Assembly: GCA_015061685.1 (NCBI GenBank)
Contig: SUWD01000008.1
Coordinates: 1-64,000, forward strand
Reading direction: 5' to 3'
From: Lentisphaerota bacterium
GTDB lineage: Bacteria; Verrucomicrobiota; Lentisphaeria; Victivallales; Victivallaceae
DNA: 64,000 bases
The position numbers and the translations under genes are program-made. Shown piece by piece: positions 8,461 through 18,133 of the stretch (the stretch's first letter is position 1; every line of letters begins with the position of its first letter). Under the pieces are notes generated by a model that did not search any database, was not told the DNA's origin, and saw only the letters and a list, made by a program, of their open reading frames with translations.

Positions 8461-8637
8461 TAAAAAGCTGATAACAGGCTCTGATACCACACAATCTTCC
8501 CGAACGGTAGTATTTATCCCGACAGCACTGCGAGAAATATCCATATATTATTGCAACTCAACTGGATAACTAAAAATAGCACGCTAATATATGTATAGTG
8601 CAAAGTAAAATCTTAAATAGCAAGGAGATACATAAAA

Positions 8638-8868
8638 ATGACTAAAGAACAGATGCAAAAAGAGATCGCCCGCCTGAACCACAAAATTGAGCTGGAGCTG
8701 ACGGAAATCAAGAGTCTCGCCCAGTGGATTCTCAACGGAGCAGATAACCCCTACAACATCACCTTCCACACGCCGAGCCGGATGCTTGCCCAGAGCGAAA
8801 ATACGCTCAAGGAACTCATTGCCCGCCGCGACACCCTCAAAGAAATCCTCAAAGATATGGAGAACTGA
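8638..8868 (+). CDS. Small coiled-coil protein of mobile-element type
   Basis: 76 residues preceded by AAGGAGATA. The protein is almost entirely helical with heptad-like leucines (EIARLNHKIELELTEIKSLA, then LKELIARRDTLKEILKDME), suggesting a dimeric coiled coil. There is no known domain. It is the first of three tightly spaced small genes transcribed away from the repeat region and the Prim-Pol gene. Such clusters are typical of integrated plasmids and phage-like elements; its function is unknown. Confidence 0.65.
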   Translation: MTKEQMQKEIARLNHKIELELTEIKSLAQWILNGADNPYNITFHTPSRMLAQSENTLKELIARRDTLKEILKDMEN

Positions 8869-8871
8869 ATT

Positions 8872-9102
8872 ATGGATCCGTGGTTCAATAAAAAATTCTG
8901 TGACAGATGTGGCAAATCGCTGGCAGACGGCTTTTCAATGAGCCGCTTCAACACCCAGGCATTGTGTTTTGACTGCCTTGAAGAGGAGCATCAGCATCCG
9001 GACTACCTGAATGCGGTGGATGCCGAGCTTGCGTCATTCCGCTCCGGCAATCGGAACTTTGAGGGCATCGGCTGGCCCGGCAAAAACGGGAGGATAAAAT
9101 AA
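8872..9102 (+). CDS. Small zinc-binding protein
   Basis: 76 residues, starting 3 bp after the previous gene. A treble-clef or LIM-like zinc site is suggested by CDRCGKS at residues 10-16 and CFDCLEEEHQH at about 31-41. The C-terminal half is polar and contains no further motif. Its stop overlaps the next start (TAATG). It may bind DNA or a protein partner of the replication module; the function is not known. Confidence 0.65.
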   Translation: MDPWFNKKFCDRCGKSLADGFSMSRFNTQALCFDCLEEEHQHPDYLNAVDAELASFRSGNRNFEGIGWPGKNGRIK

Positions 9103-9302
9103 TGGCAACCACCAAGACTAACATCTCCGTACAGCTTACTGGCACGGATGGAAATATTTTTTGCGTGATTGCCAAAGTCCGTGAAGCACTCCGCCGGAAC
9201 GGACGCACCGACCTCATCAAGGAATTCACCGATTACATCACAAGCAGTAACTCCTACGAAGAGGCTCTCTGCCGCGTGATGGAATATGTCATCGTAAAAT
9301 AG
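9102..9302 (+). CDS. Hypothetical small protein
   Basis: 66 residues, with the ATG overlapping the upstream stop and GGGAGGA just before it. It begins with a beta segment (NISVQLTGTDGNIFCVIAKV) followed by helices (EALRRNGRTDLIKEF). This layout is seen in small accessory proteins of conjugative and integrative elements, but I cannot name a family. It is the last gene of the three-gene unit. Confidence 0.6.
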   Translation: MATTKTNISVQLTGTDGNIFCVIAKVREALRRNGRTDLIKEFTDYITSSNSYEEALCRVMEYVIVK

Positions 9303-9490
9303 CAACTTTATTGTAATAAATCGGTTGCTTAATCGGCAATCCGGATAAATATTATAACGCCCGCCAGAGACTCGTACAGCACAACGAGCCGCAACGCCCT
9401 CCACGGCGCACACCCGCTGGCAGACCGGGCAAAGTCTGCCATAATTTCCCGATAAAATCGTTGAATTGCGTAGAACGGCGTTTGAATTTA
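9303..9490. other. Intergenic region with a hairpin
   Basis: No gene is seen. GGCAGAC/GTCTGCC (9419-9440) forms a 7-bp stem with an 8-base loop, followed by ATAATTT, a weak candidate terminator for the small-gene unit. The word TTTATTGTAATA occurs at both ends of the region (about 9307 and 9487). Confidence 0.4.
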
Positions 9491-9537
9491 TTGTAATATG
9501 TGCTATTTTATGCTATGTAGGATTTTTGTATACAAAA
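9491..9537 (+). promoter_or_regulatory. Candidate promoter and palindromic operator of the DISARM operon
   Basis: TTGTAA (9491-9496) and TATGTA (9514-9519) are 17 bp apart, a moderate sigma-70 match. Immediately downstream, TTTTGTATACAAAA (9524-9537) is a perfect 14-bp palindrome in the position where a repressor would block transcription. The first gene of the operon encodes a small HTH protein that could bind here (inference). Confidence 0.45.
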
Positions 9538-9564
9538 TACTGATAAAAAGAAAGAGGCTTTGGT

Positions 9565-9756
9565 ATGAATGACCGTTGGCTGTCCATGAAAGAGATATGC
9601 ATCTATTTGGGTGTAAGTCATGATACTGTCTCGCGCTGGATTGCAAAAGGTATGCCCGCAGTAAAAATGGGTAAATGCTGGAAATTTAAGCAGTTACTTG
9701 TTGATGAATGGATTATTGCCAATGTGGCAAAACATAAACAGGCTTCTAAAGGTTAA
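9565..9756 (+). CDS. Small HTH (excisionase/MerR-like) DNA-binding protein
   Basis: 63 residues: an HTH_17/excisionase-type domain with MKEICIYLGVSHDTVSRWIA followed by the wing GKCWKFKQLLVDEWI. It opens the defence operon, 4 bp before the cytosine methylase gene. Proteins like this are either excisionases of mobile elements or transcription regulators. The position at the head of a restriction-type operon behind a palindrome favours a control-protein role, but an excisionase is not excluded. Confidence 0.75.
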   Translation: MNDRWLSMKEICIYLGVSHDTVSRWIAKGMPAVKMGKCWKFKQLLVDEWIIANVAKHKQASKG

Positions 9757-9759
9757 AAT

Positions 9760-10851
9760 ATGGAGACATCAACAATAAAACCGGTCAAGCAAATTTATGC
9801 TGTAGATCTTTTTTGTGGTGCAGGTGGTCTTACCCGAGGATTACTTGATGCCGGGATAAAGGTTCGTGCAGGTATTGACATTGACCCATTTTGCGAATAC
9901 CCTTATGAGTATAATAATGACGCAAAGTTTCTGAAAAAGTCTGTTACAGATTTAAAACCCGATGAAATAAAAGTTTTTTATCGTAAAAACACCCTTAGGT
10001 TGCTTGCTGGATGTGCTCCTTGTCAAACTTTTTCCACATACAATCTCAAAGCCAGAAGCAAAGAAGAAAAGGATAAAAAATGGTTTTTGCTTCTTGAATT
10101 TGCTCGATTGGTCAAGGAAATACAACCCGAGCTGGTTACGATGGAAAATGTTCCGGGATTAGAAACTCAAGATGTTTTTCAGGAATTTTTAACAACTCTT
10201 CAAAGTCACGGTTATAATGTTAGCTATCAAGTCGTAGCGTGTGAGGAATATGGAATTCCACAGCATCGCCGAAGATTAGTATTGCTGGCATCCAAACTGG
10301 GAGAAATAAAATTGTTGTCCCCTCAAGAGTTTGGGGCAACTGCGATGACTGTTCGGGAGGCATTTAAAGGTCTTCCTGCGTTAAAGCATGGCGAACAGTG
10401 TGTTTCTGACCCTTTGCACCAGAGTTCCAAACTTTCGGATAGAAATTTGCGGAGAATTCAAGCTTCAAAGCCGGGAGGAACATGGCGAGATTGGCCGAAA
10501 GAGTTAGTTGCGAAATGCCATTTAAAAGATAGTGGCAATACTTATGGCAGCGTATATGGTCGAATGGAATGGGATAAACCTGCACCGACTATGACGACTC
10601 AATTTTTCGGTTTTGGAAATGGTCGTTTTGGGCATCCGGAAGAAGATCGAGCGATATCCCTGCGCGAAGGGGCTATCATTCAAAGCTTTCCGCGCGACTA
10701 TCAGTTTTTCAAACCGAACGAATCTGTATGCCAAAGAAATATTGGGCGACTTATAGGTAATGCTGTTCCGGTAAAACTTGGAGAAGTGATCGGTAAAAGT
10801 TTGGTCGCTCATGTCAATGAAATATTCAAAAAAAGCAGGAAAATCAGCTGA
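9760..10851 (+). CDS. drmMII: DNA (cytosine-5) methyltransferase, DISARM class 2 type
   Basis: 363 residues containing the ordered motifs of C5-cytosine methylases: DLFCGAGG (16-23, AdoMet), GCAPCQT with catalytic Cys88, ENVPG (129-133), QHRRR (168-172), and a final IGNAVP. It transfers a methyl group from AdoMet to C5 of cytosine in a short target. DISARM class 2 uses such an enzyme to mark host DNA. It is listed as DrmMII because its stop overlaps the start of the DrmD-type helicase gene and drmABC follow. On sequence alone it could equally be a generic Dcm-like enzyme. Confidence 0.85.
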   Translation: METSTIKPVKQIYAVDLFCGAGGLTRGLLDAGIKVRAGIDIDPFCEYPYEYNNDAKFLKKSVTDLKPDEIKVFYRKNTLRLLAGCAPCQTFSTYNLKARSKEEKDKKWFLLLEFARLVKEIQPELVTMENVPGLETQDVFQEFLTTLQSHGYNVSYQVVACEEYGIPQHRRRLVLLASKLGEIKLLSPQEFGATAMTVREAFKGLPALKHGEQCVSDPLHQSSKLSDRNLRRIQASKPGGTWRDWPKELVAKCHLKDSGNTYGSVYGRMEWDKPAPTMTTQFFGFGNGRFGHPEEDRAISLREGAIIQSFPRDYQFFKPNESVCQRNIGRLIGNAVPVKLGEVIGKSLVAHVNEIFKKSRKIS

Positions 10852-13800
10852 TGAAATTGATCCCCAACGAAGCAGAAGATTTTCAACAGATTCCTGAACC
10901 TGGTCAACTTGTTGAGGTAAGACGCCGCCAATGGGTCGTTACGCAAGTTGATTCCAGCGGAGCTTTCCGTAAATTGGATCAGATCGAACATTTGGTAACA
11001 CTGGAATCAATAGATGAAGATTCCAGCGGAGAAGAGCTGCAGGTTATTTGGCAGCTTGAAGTCGGTGCAAAAATTTTGGAAAAAGCCGGATTGCCGAATA
11101 TAACCGGTTATGATCCAAATTACAAACTTGATGCTTTTTTGGATGCTGTCCGTTGGGGAGCTGCATCTAATGCTGACCGCAAATTTTTACAGGCTCCCTT
11201 TCGCAGTGGTATCACAATTGAAGATTACCAGCTTGATCCTTTGGTACGTGCCATTGATATGGCAAGGGTAAATTTGCTGATCGCGGATGATGTTGGTTTA
11301 GGTAAAACCATCGAAGCGGGTTTGGTTATTCAAGAATTATTGATTCGCCACCGGGCAAGGACAGTATTGGTGGTTTGTCCTGCAAGTCTTCAGGTCAAGT
11401 GGCAGATGGAGATGCAGGAAAAATTTGGTTTGGATTTTCGCATCGTAGATACCGAATATGTCCGTATGCTCCGGCGTGAACGTGGATTGCAGACCAATCC
11501 GTGGATATCCTATCCCCGGCTGATCACATCTATGGACTGGATCAAAAGTGGCGAAGGCTTGCGCTTGTTGAAAGATATTTTGCCACCGCAAATTACTTAT
11601 CCGAGAAAATTTGACATTCTGGTTGTTGACGAAGCACACAATGTAGCACCTGCCGCCGCCGCAGCTTATTCGCTGCCCAGCCAGAGAACTCAAGTTATAC
11701 AACGTCTGACGCCTCATTTTACACATCACTTGTTTTTGACAGCAACTCCGCACAATGGCTATCAGGAATCTTTTACATCTCTGCTTGAATTACTGGATGA
11801 TCAGCGATTTGCCAAAACCGTGATGCCCAATGAACAGCAGCTTCAGCAGGTGATGATCAGACGATTGAAAAACAGTATTGTTGATGCCCATGGCAACCCG
11901 GTGTTTCCAAAACGGGAACTGAAATGTCTGGAAATTGATTATACCCCTGAGGAAGAGGAAGTACATCAGTTGTTGCGTGAATTTACCGAATCCCGGATGC
12001 GTTCTGTAGCTGATTCACGCTTTGCCTATGGTACAAAATTTGTACACATTCTTTTGAAAAAGCGTTTGTTCTCCTCTCCTGCTGCCTTTGCAAAGACATT
12101 GGCGAAGCATCAGGAAACACTTATGGGTAAGTGCAAAGAGCGGAAAACGGATCACTTTGATAACCGTATTCTTCACAGGGCAATTATGAAGGCGGAAGAA
12201 GAAGTTGCCAATGAAACGATTGTTGATGAAGCGGTTGGAGAAGTCTTGCAGTTGGATGCAGAATTGACGACTCCGTTAACTGCTGAGCAGAATGTTCTGT
12301 TAAATAAGCTTTTGACATGGGCAGAGCGGGAAAAGAACAGAGTTGATTCCAAAGCAAAGGCGATTTTGGATTGGATCAATAAATATCTGAAAACTGACGG
12401 CAAATGGAATAATAAACGGGTTATTCTCTTTACTGAATACCGTGATACCCATGCGTGGCTGCACAATATTCTGGTGCATAACGGAGTTAAAAATGAAGCC
12501 CTGATGCTTCTGCACGGTGAAACCCCACCGGAAGAACGGGAGGCGATAAAAGCAGCTTTCCAGACCTCTCCTGAAATATCTCCTGTTCGTATTTTGCTGG
12601 CTACGGATGCTGCATCTGAAGGTATTGACTTGCAGAATTACTGTAACTATATGATTCATGTGGAAATCCCGTGGAATCCGAATGTAATGGAACAGCGTAA
12701 TGGTCGTATTGATCGTCACGGTCAGAAAGAATCATCCGTTTTTATTTGGCATCCGGTCGGAAAAGATTTCACAGAATCAGCAGTACAAGTTCGCAAGCCG
12801 GGAGATATTGTCGGGGACTTTGAGTACTTGATGCGTGCTGCTATAAAAATTGATACTATCCGTGAGGATTTGGGCAGTGTCGGACCAGTTATTGCCAGAC
12901 AGATCGAAGATGCCATGCTGGGTAACGGATCAATATTGGATACCCGCTCGGTGGAAGAGAAAAGGAAACGGGCAAGGAAACTTGTTGCTGCGGAAAAAGC
13001 ATTGCAGGAACGCATTGTAAAATTACATGAACATTTGAATGATTCCAGAAGTGACTTTCATCTTACCCCGGAACATATTGTTAATTCCGTACAAGTCGCT
13101 TTAAATATTGCAGGGAAACCGGGATTGACCGCTGTTTCCAAACCAGGGTTGGCAGACAATGTGGCTTTTGATGTTCCCCCGCTTTCGGGTTCCTGGGCAC
13201 AAGCGTTGACAGGTTTGAATCATCCGCATACTCACGAAAAACGCCCGATTACCTTTGATCACAATGCGGTCAAGGGGCGTGAAGACATTGTTCTTGCACA
13301 CTTAAATCACAAACTGGTTCAAATGTCGCTCCGGCTTTTGCGTGAAGAAATTTGGAAATTGGATGATATTAAAAATCTCCATCGTGTGGCAGTAAAGAGT
13401 ATCGCAGGACTGGAAAATCCGGCAGTACTTGTCTGGTCACGCTTGGTAATCACCGGTGGAGATCACCATCGTTTGCACGAAGAATTAACTCTTTCCGGTG
13501 GTGAATTGAAACACGATTCTTTCCGGCGTTTTACAACACAGAAAGAGTTGGAAAGTTTGCTTACAGAATCCATTCCCAATGATGATATTTCTGAAAGTAT
13601 CTTTGCTGTATTAAAAGAACGTTTTGACGCAAGTGAAAACTCTATTATGGCAGCAGTAGAAGCTCGATCCAAAGAGCGTTTGGAGTTTTTGAATAATACC
13701 ATTGAGCGGCGTAAAGAGAGCGAAAAGAAAGATATCAACAATATTTTGGATGACCTGAAAGCCAATATCAGTAAAGAACTGGCAGAGCCGGAAATGTATC

Positions 13801-14015
13801 AGATGACCTTTAACTTTGCGGAGTTTTCTGAAGAAGAAAAAAATCAGCTCAAAAAAGATATGAATGCTCTGCGTACCCGTTTGGCACGAATTCCGGAAGA
13901 AAAAGAACGGGAATGTGCCATTATTGATAAACATTACGCTGATCCGCAGACACGAACATTTCCGGTGGCAGTGATTTTTCTGATTCCGCAGAATAAAGCA
14001 TGGGGGGCAAAATAA
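10851..14015 (+). CDS. drmD: SNF2-like helicase of DISARM class 1
   Basis: 1054 residues with the N-terminal segment PEPGQLVEVRRRQWVV seen in DrmD proteins. SNF2 helicase motifs follow: Walker A DDVGLGKT (146-153), VLVVCPASLQVKWQ, VVDEAHN, LTATPHNGY, then in the second lobe TEYRDT, GIDLQNY and QRNGRIDRHGQ. A long C-terminal region contains a predicted coiled coil (about 900-1000). DrmD is the signature helicase of class 1 DISARM and likely remodels or translocates on DNA during restriction. The ATG overlaps the methylase stop (TGATG). Confidence 0.9.
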   Translation: MKLIPNEAEDFQQIPEPGQLVEVRRRQWVVTQVDSSGAFRKLDQIEHLVTLESIDEDSSGEELQVIWQLEVGAKILEKAGLPNITGYDPNYKLDAFLDAVRWGAASNADRKFLQAPFRSGITIEDYQLDPLVRAIDMARVNLLIADDVGLGKTIEAGLVIQELLIRHRARTVLVVCPASLQVKWQMEMQEKFGLDFRIVDTEYVRMLRRERGLQTNPWISYPRLITSMDWIKSGEGLRLLKDILPPQITYPRKFDILVVDEAHNVAPAAAAAYSLPSQRTQVIQRLTPHFTHHLFLTATPHNGYQESFTSLLELLDDQRFAKTVMPNEQQLQQVMIRRLKNSIVDAHGNPVFPKRELKCLEIDYTPEEEEVHQLLREFTESRMRSVADSRFAYGTKFVHILLKKRLFSSPAAFAKTLAKHQETLMGKCKERKTDHFDNRILHRAIMKAEEEVANETIVDEAVGEVLQLDAELTTPLTAEQNVLLNKLLTWAEREKNRVDSKAKAILDWINKYLKTDGKWNNKRVILFTEYRDTHAWLHNILVHNGVKNEALMLLHGETPPEEREAIKAAFQTSPEISPVRILLATDAASEGIDLQNYCNYMIHVEIPWNPNVMEQRNGRIDRHGQKESSVFIWHPVGKDFTESAVQVRKPGDIVGDFEYLMRAAIKIDTIREDLGSVGPVIARQIEDAMLGNGSILDTRSVEEKRKRARKLVAAEKALQERIVKLHEHLNDSRSDFHLTPEHIVNSVQVALNIAGKPGLTAVSKPGLADNVAFDVPPLSGSWAQALTGLNHPHTHEKRPITFDHNAVKGREDIVLAHLNHKLVQMSLRLLREEIWKLDDIKNLHRVAVKSIAGLENPAVLVWSRLVITGGDHHRLHEELTLSGGELKHDSFRRFTTQKELESLLTESIPNDDISESIFAVLKERFDASENSIMAAVEARSKERLEFLNNTIERRKESEKKDINNILDDLKANISKELAEPEMYQMTFNFAEFSEEEKNQLKKDMNALRTRLARIPEEKERECAIIDKHYADPQTRTFPVAVIFLIPQNKAWGAK

Positions 14016-17000
14016 TGGCAAAATTGTCAAAACATACAGAATGGCTCTCTTTAGTCGAGATTTCCGGACCGTTCCTTGCGGTCAGCGTTTTGGATAAAGT
14101 CTTTCCACAGGGATTGGAGGCGATCTATCCGGATTCAAAGAAAAGAATCCGCAATGCTTACGAAGAGTGGTGCGATGCCTTGAATGATGAAGATCCTGCG
14201 ATGAAAGAGCTTCATCAGGCATGGATCAAAATGGTTCTGACGGATTTTCTCGAAATCCCGGAAGAAATTTTAAGTTCAGGCAGGGAATATACCATCGCCG
14301 CCGAAGATGGTAACGGTAGTTTTACTCCGGATTGGGTTATCAAAGACAATGATGATAAACCAATGATTTTTGTGGCGCAATTAGCCCCCGGAGCATCTCC
14401 GAATTCTGTTTCCCGGAAGGATGACTGGGCGGCATCGGCATTGGATAAAATGACCAAGCTGTGCCGGATCAATGATGTTCGCTTGGGGTTGCTGACAAAT
14501 GGCGAAGAGTGGATGCTGGTCAACGCTCCCAATGGACAAACTTCAGGTCAGGTTACTTGGTACGCAAGACTGTGGTTTCAAGAGCCTAAAACTTTGCAGG
14601 CTTTTTCCTCACTGTTGGGAGTCCGCAGATTTTTTGGCCCGGAAAATGAAAAACTTCCGGCATTACTGGATGAATCATTGGATTGCCTCGAAGAAGTTAC
14701 CGACACTTTAGGATCGCAGGTGCGAACTGCGGTCGAAGTGCTGATTCAAGGTTTGGATAAAGCCGATGAAGACCGCAACAGAGAATTGTTGCGGGATGTA
14801 AAACCTGCTGAACTTTATGAAGCTGGTCTTACGGTAATGATGCGTTTAGTATTCATTCTTTGTGCGGAAGAACGTGGTTTGCTTTTGCTGGGCAGCGAAG
14901 TATATGATACTCATTACGCAGTATCTACTTTGCGGGCACAGTTGGCTGAAGAAGCCGATAAACACGGTGCAGAAATTCTGGAACGCCGCCACGATGCGTG
15001 GGCGAGATTGCTTTCGGTATTCCGGGCAGTTTACGCCGGTATTGAGCACGAAGAACTGCGTTTACCTGCTTTGGGCGGATCAATTTTCGATCCGGATAAA
15101 TACCCGTTCCTTGAAGGGCGGGATAAAAACAGCTCGTGGAGAACTTGTAATCCCACACCTTTGCCGATCGACAACCGGACGGTGCTTTTGCTGCTGAATT
15201 CTTTGCAGATATTGGAACAACCCGGCGGAGCGATTTTGCTTTCTTACCGGGCGTTGGATGTGGAACAGATCGGGCATATTTACGAAGGTTTGTTGGAATA
15301 TACCGCAGTCCGTGCTCCTGAAATTACATTGGGATTGCGTGGTTCGGCAAAAGCTAAAAATCCGTTGGCAGAATTGCCGACTTTGGAATCATTGGCTCTT
15401 GAATCCGAAAAGAAACTTCTGGATTATCTTAAAAAGTTGACAGATCGATCTGCGGCTGCCATCAAAAACGATTACACCAAAGATGTGGATGTTTTCGTTC
15501 AGGAAAAACTTCTGGCTGTTTGCGGCGGTGATCGGGAAATGCTTGAGCGTATTCTTCCCTTTGCCAACTTTCTGCGATTGGACGCCTGGGAACAACCTTT
15601 GGTGTACCGGAAAAATGCGTTTATGGTAACCTTGGGGCAGGATCGACGGGATTCCGGAACTCATTATACCCCAAAGATGCTGACCGAAAAAATCGTTAAA
15701 ACTACTCTTGAACCTGTAGTTTATCGTGGTGTGGCAGAGGGATTGCCCAGAGAAAAATGGACTTTGAAAACACCGGCAGAATTGCTGAATTTGAAAGTCT
15801 GTGATCCGGCAATGGGCTCGGGAGCATTTCTGGTACAAGTCTGCCGTTACCTTGCGGATCGATTGTTTGAAGCATGGGATATTGCAGAAAAAGCAGGCAA
15901 GTTTATCAATACCGATGGCGTTGTTTGCGAGAGTGCCAGTCAAGAGCCGCTTTCTGATCTTACCGATGAAAGGATGAATACGGCAAGGCGGCTGATTGCC
16001 GAAAAGTGTCTGTATGGTGTGGATATTAACCCGCTTGCTGTTGAATTGGCAAAACTTTCTATTTGGCTTGTCACCATTTCCAAAGGCAGACCATTCGGAT
16101 TTTTGGATCATAATTTGAAATCCGGTGACAGTTTGCTGGGTATTCACGATATTGAGCAGTTGCGGCAGTTAAAAATGAAACCGGACGATACAAAATACAG
16201 CAATCTTTTCGGTTCAGGTATCGGTTCGGCAGTGGATGACGCATTGGAACTGCGTGAAATGATCCGAGAAGTCAATATCCGTGATATTACCGATGTGGAA
16301 TATATGGAGTCACTTCATCAGGAAGCACAGGAAAATCTGACAAAAGTAAAACTGTTGGCAGATCTTTTTATTGGCGAAGCTTTGACTTGTAAACCAAATA
16401 AGTTACAAAATGCATTGGATTCACTTTCTGTTATTGTCGATACTATACTTGCCAGTGATTATGAAGCCAATCGCCAATATCGCATTGAAGCTTACAAAAA
16501 TCTGAATACAGACTTGCCAGACGGCAAACCGCCACGCCGTCCATTCCATTGGGCATTGGAGTTCCCCGAGGTATTCCAAAGTGGTGGTTTTGATGCGGTC
16601 TGTGGTAATCCTCCTTTCAGCGGTGGACAGCATTTGACTGGAACTCTGGGTACAGCGTACCGTGACTTTATGGTAAATCACATCGCCAATGGCACGAAAG
16701 GTTCTGCCGACTTGGTGGCATATTTCTATTTGAATGTCTATGATCTTTTGAAACAAGGTGGCGTTTTCGGGTTGATTGCCTGCAATACCATTGCCGAAGG
16801 TGATACCCGACAGGTGGGCTTGGAGCGTTTGCTGAAACAGGGGGCAACAATCATTGCCGCCAACCCCAATATGCCGTGGCCGGGAAAAGCTGCCGTTGTC
16901 ATCTCACCGGTATTTGTTGCCAAAGATATTGAATGGCACGGAAAATATTTTTTGAGTGACTCTGAAGTAGAAACGATTTCTGCCTTTCTTTCTGCCCAAG

Positions 17001-18133
17001 AAGAATGGTCTCCCAAAGTACTGGAGGCAAATAAAAACCAATCTTTCCAAGGTTCTATTGTTCTTGGATTAGGTTTTACGATGAGTGAAGCAGAAGCAAA
17101 GGCTTTTATTGCCAAAGATCCCAAGAATGCAGAAGTATTGTTTCCGTACTTAAACGGCGATGATTTGAATTCTGATCCGGAACAGAAACCATCTCGCTGG
17201 GTTATAAATTTCTTTGATTGGCCCTTGGATCGTGATGCCGAAGGCTCTTGGACAACAGCTGATGAACGAAAGAAGAATGAGTTTTTGAAAGAAGGGCATG
17301 TGCCTGCTGATTATCCTGCGCGTGTAGTGACTGACTTCCCCGAGTTACATGCTCTGATTGATGAAAAGGTGCGACCGGAACGTCAACGGAGAAAAGAAAA
17401 CGGCGAATATGCATTAAGAAAACCACTCCCCCAGAGATGGTGGCAGTACGGCGAAAAACGTCCTGCGCTCTACCACGCCATCGGTCGCGGAGCATCTTTT
17501 GCAAAGCATCCGACAGACTGGGAAAACGATAGTGCAAAACAAATGGATATTATGGTGATAACCAGACATACTCGTTTTCTTTCTCCTTCGCATTTTAATA
17601 CAAAACAGATTGCTTCGGAAGCGACTTGCATATTAGCTTTGCCGCTTAATTTTCAAAAAATGGTATTGTTATCCTCTATTTACCAAGATTGGGCTTGGAA
17701 ATTGGGGTCTCGTCTTGGGGCAACAACGCTTCGATTTTCCCCGAGTGACTGTTTTGAAACATTCCCATTTCCTCCAAAAGAGAGAATAACAGATATTAAG
17801 TTGGGAGACTCTTATATTGATTTACGAAATACATTGATGCATGAAATACCTGTCAGCTTGACAGATATATTCAATATGCTTCATAATTCTCAAGTGACAA
17901 GTAATAAAATTGAAATTTTACGACAGTTGCAAAAACAAATAGATGAAGCCGTCCGGGATGCCTATGGCTGGAACGATATTGATCTGGAACACGGGTTCCA
18001 CGCCGTCAGCTATCTCCCCGACAACGACAACATCCGTTACACCATCAGCGAGCCCGCCCGGATCGAAATTCTCCGTCGCCTCGCTCAACTCAACCGCCAA
18101 CGCTGGCAGGAAGAACAGGAGGCGAAGAAATGA
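14015..18133 (+). CDS. drmMI: N6-adenine DNA methyltransferase of DISARM class 1
   Basis: About 1372 residues from an ATG overlapping the drmD stop (TAATG), preceded by a G-rich ribosome site. The AdoMet motif DPAMGSGAF begins near residue 596 and the catalytic NPPF motif (GNPPFSGGQ) is near 865, the order of gamma-class adenine methylases. The long N-terminal region (1-550) and a C-terminal target-recognition-like part (LGSRLGATTLRFSPSDCF) resemble PglX/DrmMI-type enzymes. In class 1 DISARM it methylates adenine to protect self DNA. Co-occurrence with a cytosine methylase in the same operon is unusual. The length is normal for the family. Confidence 0.88.
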   Translation: MAKLSKHTEWLSLVEISGPFLAVSVLDKVFPQGLEAIYPDSKKRIRNAYEEWCDALNDEDPAMKELHQAWIKMVLTDFLEIPEEILSSGREYTIAAEDGNGSFTPDWVIKDNDDKPMIFVAQLAPGASPNSVSRKDDWAASALDKMTKLCRINDVRLGLLTNGEEWMLVNAPNGQTSGQVTWYARLWFQEPKTLQAFSSLLGVRRFFGPENEKLPALLDESLDCLEEVTDTLGSQVRTAVEVLIQGLDKADEDRNRELLRDVKPAELYEAGLTVMMRLVFILCAEERGLLLLGSEVYDTHYAVSTLRAQLAEEADKHGAEILERRHDAWARLLSVFRAVYAGIEHEELRLPALGGSIFDPDKYPFLEGRDKNSSWRTCNPTPLPIDNRTVLLLLNSLQILEQPGGAILLSYRALDVEQIGHIYEGLLEYTAVRAPEITLGLRGSAKAKNPLAELPTLESLALESEKKLLDYLKKLTDRSAAAIKNDYTKDVDVFVQEKLLAVCGGDREMLERILPFANFLRLDAWEQPLVYRKNAFMVTLGQDRRDSGTHYTPKMLTEKIVKTTLEPVVYRGVAEGLPREKWTLKTPAELLNLKVCDPAMGSGAFLVQVCRYLADRLFEAWDIAEKAGKFINTDGVVCESASQEPLSDLTDERMNTARRLIAEKCLYGVDINPLAVELAKLSIWLVTISKGRPFGFLDHNLKSGDSLLGIHDIEQLRQLKMKPDDTKYSNLFGSGIGSAVDDALELREMIREVNIRDITDVEYMESLHQEAQENLTKVKLLADLFIGEALTCKPNKLQNALDSLSVIVDTILASDYEANRQYRIEAYKNLNTDLPDGKPPRRPFHWALEFPEVFQSGGFDAVCGNPPFSGGQHLTGTLGTAYRDFMVNHIANGTKGSADLVAYFYLNVYDLLKQGGVFGLIACNTIAEGDTRQVGLERLLKQGATIIAANPNMPWPGKAAVVISPVFVAKDIEWHGKYFLSDSEVETISAFLSAQEEWSPKVLEANKNQSFQGSIVLGLGFTMSEAEAKAFIAKDPKNAEVLFPYLNGDDLNSDPEQKPSRWVINFFDWPLDRDAEGSWTTADERKKNEFLKEGHVPADYPARVVTDFPELHALIDEKVRPERQRRKENGEYALRKPLPQRWWQYGEKRPALYHAIGRGASFAKHPTDWENDSAKQMDIMVITRHTRFLSPSHFNTKQIASEATCILALPLNFQKMVLLSSIYQDWAWKLGSRLGATTLRFSPSDCFETFPFPPKERITDIKLGDSYIDLRNTLMHEIPVSLTDIFNMLHNSQVTSNKIEILRQLQKQIDEAVRDAYGWNDIDLEHGFHAVSYLPDNDNIRYTISEPARIEILRRLAQLNRQRWQEEQEAKK

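Noticed and set aside
7754-8471. Two long forward open frames (172 and 115 codons) across the repeat region
   Set aside because: Their products only mirror the DNA repeat (recurring Lys-Asn-Phe-Asn-Pro-Leu), have no ribosome site or domain, and the frame is broken between repeat copies.
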